From Tannerella sp. (GTDB lineage Bacteria; Bacteroidota; Bacteroidia; Bacteroidales; Tannerellaceae), in NCBI GenBank assembly GCA_031290635.1, contig JAITNE010000121.1, forward strand, positions 1 through 9,523: DNA of 9,523 nucleotides. Direction: 5' to 3'. Numbering within the stretch: the first letter of the stretch is position 1; the number at the start of each line of letters is the position of its first letter. The notes under the pieces are model-generated. The model did no database searches, had not been told where the DNA came from, and saw nothing but the letters and a program-made list of their open reading frames with translations. This document shows, piece by piece, positions 6,227 through 9,523 of the stretch. The translations under genes were made by a program, and so were the position numbers.

Positions 6227-7897
6227 TCAATAGCTATCCTGATGCACTCCTTTGATTGCGCGACCGCTGGGTTCGTTCATGTTGCGGAAGGATGCGTCCC
6301 AGGCGAGGGCTTCGGCGGTGGAGCAGGCTACGCTCGGGACGCTTGGCACTGAACGGGCGGCGCTTTCGCTGGGGAAATGTTCTTCAAAGATGGAACGATA
6401 GTGGTATTCTTCCTTGTTGCGGGGCGGGTTGATGGGGAAACGTTCTTCGGCGGACGACAGTTGTGCGTCCGTAACGGCGTCTTCGGCTACCTTTTTGAGA
6501 GTGTCTATCCAATTGTAACCTACGCCGTCCGAGAACTGTTCCTTCTGCCTCCACGCTACGCTGGCGGGTAGCAAGTCTTCAAAAGCTTCACGTACAATCT
6601 TCTTTTCGATAACGTCGCCGGGCGCCATCTTGGCTTCGGGGTTGAGGCGCATGGCTACGTCCATAAACTCCTTGTCGAGGAATGGCACGCGACCTTCTAC
6701 TCCCCATGCCGCCAGACTTTTATTAGCTCTCAGGCAGTCGTAGAGGTAGAGTTTGCTGATTTTGCGCAGCGTTTCTTCGTGAAACGAGCGGGCGTCGGGC
6801 GCTTTATGGAAGTAGAGGTAGCCGCCGAAGATCTCGTCAGCGCCTTCACCGCTAAGCACCATCTTTATGCCCATGCTTTTGATGACGCGGGCGAGCAGGT
6901 ACATCGGCGTCGAAGCGCGGACGGTCGTAACGTCGTAGGTTTCGATGTGATAGATTACGTCGCGGATGGCGTCGAGGCCTTCCTGGATGGTGTAATGTAT
7001 TTCGTGGTGCACTGTGCCGATATGGTCGGCTACCTTGCGGGCGGCGATAAGGTCGGGAGCGCCTCGCAGTCCGACGGCAAACGAGTGCAGCTGAGGCCAC
7101 CATGCTTCGGTTGCGCCCTTGTCTTCGATGCGATGACCGGCGTAGCGTTTGGCGATGGCCGAGATGACCGACGAGTCAAGTCCGCCCGAAAGCAGTACGC
7201 CGTATGGTACGTCGCTCATAAGCTGTCGGGCTACGGCGTCTTCGAGCGAGCGCTGCAGCTCGTCGCGGTCGGCGGGATTGCGGCTGACAGCATCGTAAGT
7301 CATCCAGTCGCGACTGTACCACTTGACCGGCTCGGGCTGGGCGCTCGACCATTGGTAGCCGGGGGGGAATTGGTCGTACTCGGTTGCGATGCCTTCAAGA
7401 CCTTTCAGTTCGGAGGATACAAGGACGTGTCCTTCGGCGTCTTTGCCGACGTAGAGCGGGATGACGCCGATATGGTCGCGGGCGATGAGGAAGGTGTCTT
7501 TTTCTTCGTCATAGAGGGCGAAGGCGAAGATTCCGCTAAGGTCTTCTATCATGTCAAGTCCTTTTTCGAGATAGAGGGCGATGATTACTTCGCAGTCCGA
7601 GCCGGTCTGGAAGTCATATCGACCTTTCATTCTTTCGCGGATGTCGCGATGGTTGTAGATTTCGCCGTTGACGCAGAGCGATACCTTGCCGTCGGGACTG
7701 AAAAGGGGTTGTTTGCCCGACGCCGGATCGACTATCGACAGCCGCTCGTGAGCCATGATAGCGGTTTTACCGGTATGGATGCCGCTCCAGTCGGGTCCGC
7801 GGTGGCGGATTCGCTTTGACATCTTTAATACTTGCGAACGCAATGCGTCCTGCTGTTCATCCTCTCGGATATTGAAAATTGCTGTTATTCCACACAT
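6227..7897 (-). CDS. asnB: Asparagine synthetase B, glutamine-hydrolysing
   Basis: The 556-aa enzyme makes asparagine from aspartate, ATP and glutamine in the cytoplasm (E. coli AsnB is 554 aa, so this is full length). The N-terminal Ntn-hydrolase glutaminase domain starts MCGI, with Cys2 as nucleophile after Met removal; glutamine-site residues appear in RHRGPDWSG (31-39), HERLSIVD (50-57), NGEIYNH (77-83) and GSDCEVI (99-105). The synthetase domain carries the ATP-binding P-loop SGGLDSS (237-243), then VLSGEGADEIFGGY and WGVEGRVPFLD, and ends PSGRAIKGVHQDSY as in E. coli. The requirement for Met-Cys fixes the start at 7897. It lies 105 bp downstream of gltD on the same strand, across a repeat-filled gap, in a glutamine/glutamate-linked nitrogen block. 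No Bacteroidota -7 box was seen in the gap, so it may be read through from gltD. Confidence 0.97.
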   Translation of the reverse strand: MCGITAIFNIREDEQQDALRSQVLKMSKRIRHRGPDWSGIHTGKTAIMAHERLSIVDPASGKQPLFSPDGKVSLCVNGEIYNHRDIRERMKGRYDFQTGSDCEVIIALYLEKGLDMIEDLSGIFAFALYDEEKDTFLIARDHIGVIPLYVGKDAEGHVLVSSELKGLEGIATEYDQFPPGYQWSSAQPEPVKWYSRDWMTYDAVSRNPADRDELQRSLEDAVARQLMSDVPYGVLLSGGLDSSVISAIAKRYAGHRIEDKGATEAWWPQLHSFAVGLRGAPDLIAARKVADHIGTVHHEIHYTIQEGLDAIRDVIYHIETYDVTTVRASTPMYLLARVIKSMGIKMVLSGEGADEIFGGYLYFHKAPDARSFHEETLRKISKLYLYDCLRANKSLAAWGVEGRVPFLDKEFMDVAMRLNPEAKMAPGDVIEKKIVREAFEDLLPASVAWRQKEQFSDGVGYNWIDTLKKVAEDAVTDAQLSSAEERFPINPPRNKEEYHYRSIFEEHFPSESAARSVPSVPSVACSTAEALAWDASFRNMNEPSGRAIKGVHQDSY

Positions 7898-7907
7898 GTT
7901 AATTAAA

Positions 7908-7938
7908 TTAGAAATTAGAAATTAGAAGTTAGAAATTA
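7908..7938. repeat. 7-bp tandem repeat (TTAGAAA) upstream of asnB
   Basis: Four consecutive units read TTAGAAA (7908-7914), TTAGAAA (7915-7921), TTAGAAG (7922-7928) and TTAGAAA (7929-7935), plus a partial TTA. The array ends 10 bp from the asnB start codon, so in the message it lies in the 5' leader as repeats of TTTCTAA. Changes in copy number would alter the leader length. Confidence 0.85.
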
Positions 7939-7957
7939 TCTTGAAGTTATTTGGCTT

Positions 7958-8009
7958 CCTTAAAGTCTTTAAAGTCCTCAAAGCCCTTAAAGTCTTAAAG
8001 TCTTACAGT
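7958..8009. repeat. 8-9-bp tandem repeat (CCTTAAAGT-type) at the 3' end of gltD
   Basis: Six units follow in a row: CCTTAAAGT (7958-7966), CTTTAAAGT (7967-7975), CCTCAAAGC (7976-7984), CCTTAAAGT (7985-7993), CTTAAAGT (7994-8001) and CTTACAGT (8002-8009). The last unit overlaps the gltD stop codon (8003-8005), so repeat growth has reached the coding end. The message strand reads as ACTTTAAGG-like units, several containing the self-complementary core CTTTAAAG. Confidence 0.8.
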
Positions 8010-9436
8010 CTTGGATTAGTGAGACTCTTGTCGATTGCTGTTGCTGTTTTCACTCCGGAGGCCATGGCGCGGACTACAAGGCTTGCGCCTGTAACGGCGT
8101 CGCCGCAGGCAAAGACTTTCTGCATTGAAGTAAGAGAATCGCTATCGACGGCTATGTTCTTGCGTCCGTCAACCTTTAATGAGAGTTCGGCGATGATGCT
8201 TTCCTGCACGGGGTTGACGAATCCCATACTCAGAAATACCAAATCTGCGTCCAGAGTTTCTTTCTTTCCGGTCAGCGACATCTCCGGACGACCGCCGTCG
8301 GAGGTCGGTTTCCATTCTACTTCCTCGATCTCTACCCGGCTTACTGCGCCGGCGGCGTCGCCTAGGAAGCAGTTGGTTGTAAGATTCCAGCGGCGCAGGC
8401 AGCCTTCTTCGTGGCTGCTGCTGGTCTTGAGGATTTGCGGCCACTGCGGCCATGGCGTTGCGGGGTTGAAGTTGACGGGCGGCTGGGGAAGGATTTCTAT
8501 TTGGGTGATTGACTTTGCGCCTTGCCGGTTGGCAGTTCCGACGCAGTCGCTACCTGTGTCGCCGCCGCCGATTACCAGCACGTTTTTGCCTTTGGCGGTG
8601 ATGCGTTCTGCGCTTGTGAAGTCGCGTCCTTCGAGGATACGGTTTTGTTGGCCGAGATACTCGAGCGCGAAGTGTACTCCTTTGAGCTGACGTCCTTCTA
8701 CATTGATATTGCGTGGGATTTCGCTGCCGATGGCTATGCAGACGGCGTCGCAGTCGCGCACTATGTCGGCGGCTTTGACTTCGACTCCGACGTGCTGACC
8801 GGTCTTGAATTCTACGCCTTCGTCCTTCATCAGATTGATGCGACGGTCGATGATTTGTTTTCCCAGCTTGAAGTTAGGGATGCCGTAGCGAAGCAGTCCG
8901 CCCGGCTGTTCGTCTTTTTCATAGACCGTAACGGCGTATCCCAGATGATTCAGCCTGTTAGCTACCGTCAATCCGGCGGGTCCGCTGCCGATGACGGCTA
9001 CCCGTTTGCCGTTGCGCAGAGGTTGCTTCACCTGAACGTATCCTTCATGGAAGGCGGCTTCGATGATAGCGGCTTCGTTCTCGCGGATGGTTACGGGTTC
9101 ATGGATGCTGAGGTTGAGTACGCAGCTTTTTTCGCAGAGCGCTGGGCAGATGCGTCCGGTGAACTCGGGGAAGTCGCAGGTTTGGATGAGTACGTTGCAG
9201 GCTTCTTTCCATCGACCTTTGTAGAGGTATTCCTGCCATTCGGGTTGCCGGTTTCCTAACGGACAAGCCCAGTGGCAGAAGGGTACGCCGCAGTCCATGC
9301 AGCGCGAGGCTTGCAGTCGGCGGTCGCTACTGTTGAGGGTCTGTTCGACCTCGCTGAAGTCTTTAATTCTGTCGTGTATAGTCCTGTACCCGGCTTCTTG
9401 CCGTGGTATGGTCATAAATGCTTTTGGATTTCCCAT
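8003..9436 (-). CDS. gltD: Glutamate synthase (NADPH) small subunit
   Basis: The 477-aa protein is the electron-input subunit of bacterial glutamate synthase, which with GltB converts glutamine plus 2-oxoglutarate to two glutamates using NADPH. The N-terminal region holds the cysteines for low-potential [4Fe-4S] clusters: CMDCGVPFCHWAC (C46, C49, C54, C58) and C97, C101, C105 in ICPALCEKSC. An FAD-binding Rossmann motif VAVIGSGPAGL (146-156) and a NAD(P)H-binding motif VLVIGGGDTGSD (286-297) follow, and a second FAD contact FACGDAVTGASLV lies near the C-terminus. Length matches the family. ATG at 9436 gives the standard start (GNPKAFMTI, close to E. coli-type GltD). The partner gltB is expected just upstream, beyond the right edge. 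GltD-like subunits also occur fused or as homologues in other oxidoreductases; the length and clusters favour true GltD. Confidence 0.95.
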   Translation of the reverse strand: MGNPKAFMTIPRQEAGYRTIHDRIKDFSEVEQTLNSSDRRLQASRCMDCGVPFCHWACPLGNRQPEWQEYLYKGRWKEACNVLIQTCDFPEFTGRICPALCEKSCVLNLSIHEPVTIRENEAAIIEAAFHEGYVQVKQPLRNGKRVAVIGSGPAGLTVANRLNHLGYAVTVYEKDEQPGGLLRYGIPNFKLGKQIIDRRINLMKDEGVEFKTGQHVGVEVKAADIVRDCDAVCIAIGSEIPRNINVEGRQLKGVHFALEYLGQQNRILEGRDFTSAERITAKGKNVLVIGGGDTGSDCVGTANRQGAKSITQIEILPQPPVNFNPATPWPQWPQILKTSSSHEEGCLRRWNLTTNCFLGDAAGAVSRVEIEEVEWKPTSDGGRPEMSLTGKKETLDADLVFLSMGFVNPVQESIIAELSLKVDGRKNIAVDSDSLTSMQKVFACGDAVTGASLVVRAMASGVKTATAIDKSLTNPRL

Positions 9437-9443
9437 CTATATA

Positions 9444-9504
9444 AAGTTATTGAAGTTAATTCTGAAGTTCTGAAGTTAAGAATTTATTGATAAAGTTAAG
9501 AATA
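9444..9504. repeat. AAGTT-containing microrepeats upstream of gltD
   Basis: AAGTT recurs at 9444, 9453, 9465, 9473 and 9493; an exact 8-bp tandem TTCTGAAG lies at 9460-9467 and 9468-9475, and GTTAAGAAT occurs at 9475-9483 and 9495-9503. On the minus strand this is the gap before the gltD ATG, possibly starting near the end of an upstream gene. Three minus-strand frames run in from the right edge and stop within it, so the end of the preceding gene (gltB is expected) cannot be fixed here. Confidence 0.55.
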
Positions 9505-9523
9505 TGCTGTCGGCGTAAGACCT

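Noticed and set aside
6779..7819. Long plus-strand open frame of 346 codons
   Set aside because: It is antisense to asnB, whose motifs are unmistakable. High GC content of asnB makes long antisense frames common.
7941..8690. Plus-strand open frame whose start encodes a Lys/Leu/Phe repeat (LKVFKVLKALKVLK), resembling an amphipathic peptide
   Set aside because: The peptide pattern comes from translating the CCTTAAAGT tandem repeat, and the rest of the frame is antisense to gltD. No promoter or start signal supports it.
8522..9259. Long plus-strand open frame of 245 codons opposite gltD
   Set aside because: It is antisense to the conserved flavin-binding and cluster-binding regions of gltD and has no family features.
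9437..9523. Possible C-terminal end of gltB
   Set aside because: All three minus-strand frames enter from the edge and stop within the repeat zone; none of the short tails can be matched to GltB by eye.

Overview
This window looks like a chromosomal fragment of a Bacteroidales-type member of the Bacteroidota. The evidence is two TACCTTTG boxes that match the characteristic -7 element (TAnnTTTG) of that phylum, a lack of clear Shine-Dalgarno sequences, a gltD-asnB nitrogen-assimilation pair, and short 7-9 bp degenerate tandem repeats in the gaps between genes. Base composition is mixed: the glycosyltransferase, asnB and gltD genes are GC-rich (about 55-67% in the 60-base lines I counted), the polymerase gene is lower, and the small toxin-antitoxin pair is about 35-38% GC.

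Positions 1-5514 (minus strand) hold a tightly packed surface-glycan operon. In transcription order it reads: FkbM-family methyltransferase, Wzy/O-antigen-ligase-like membrane protein, GT4 glycosyltransferase, radical SAM protein with a C-terminal auxiliary-cluster (twitch/SPASM-like) region, and a second GT4 glycosyltransferase that runs off the left edge. Gaps are 39, 7 and 44 nt, followed by an ATGA overlap. A Bacteroidota-type promoter sits just upstream of the methyltransferase. The set fits assembly and decoration of a capsule, O-antigen or exopolysaccharide: sugar addition, polymerisation, methylation, and one radical-chemistry step of unknown substrate.

Positions 5524-5660 are a divergent promoter region. 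Two outward-facing -7 elements lie in a 13-bp inverted repeat around a 7-bp inverted repeat that could be an operator. To the right, on the plus strand, is a two-gene type II toxin-antitoxin-like module (65-aa putative antitoxin, 90-aa RelE/ParE-like toxin) joined by an ATGA overlap. It is the only plus-strand coding sequence in the window and its composition differs from its neighbours.

Positions 6128-9523 hold asnB and gltD on the minus strand, in transcription order gltD then asnB. GltD (with a GltB partner probably just outside the right edge) makes glutamate from glutamine and 2-oxoglutarate; AsnB uses glutamine to make asparagine. Every gap around these two genes carries short tandem repeats of 7-9 bp period.

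No rRNA, tRNA, CRISPR array, insertion sequence or phage gene was seen. I found no clearly unprecedented system. The most distinctive points are the radical SAM enzyme translationally coupled to a glycosyltransferase, the symmetrical divergent promoter region of the TA module, and the cluster of unrelated microrepeats around asnB and gltD.
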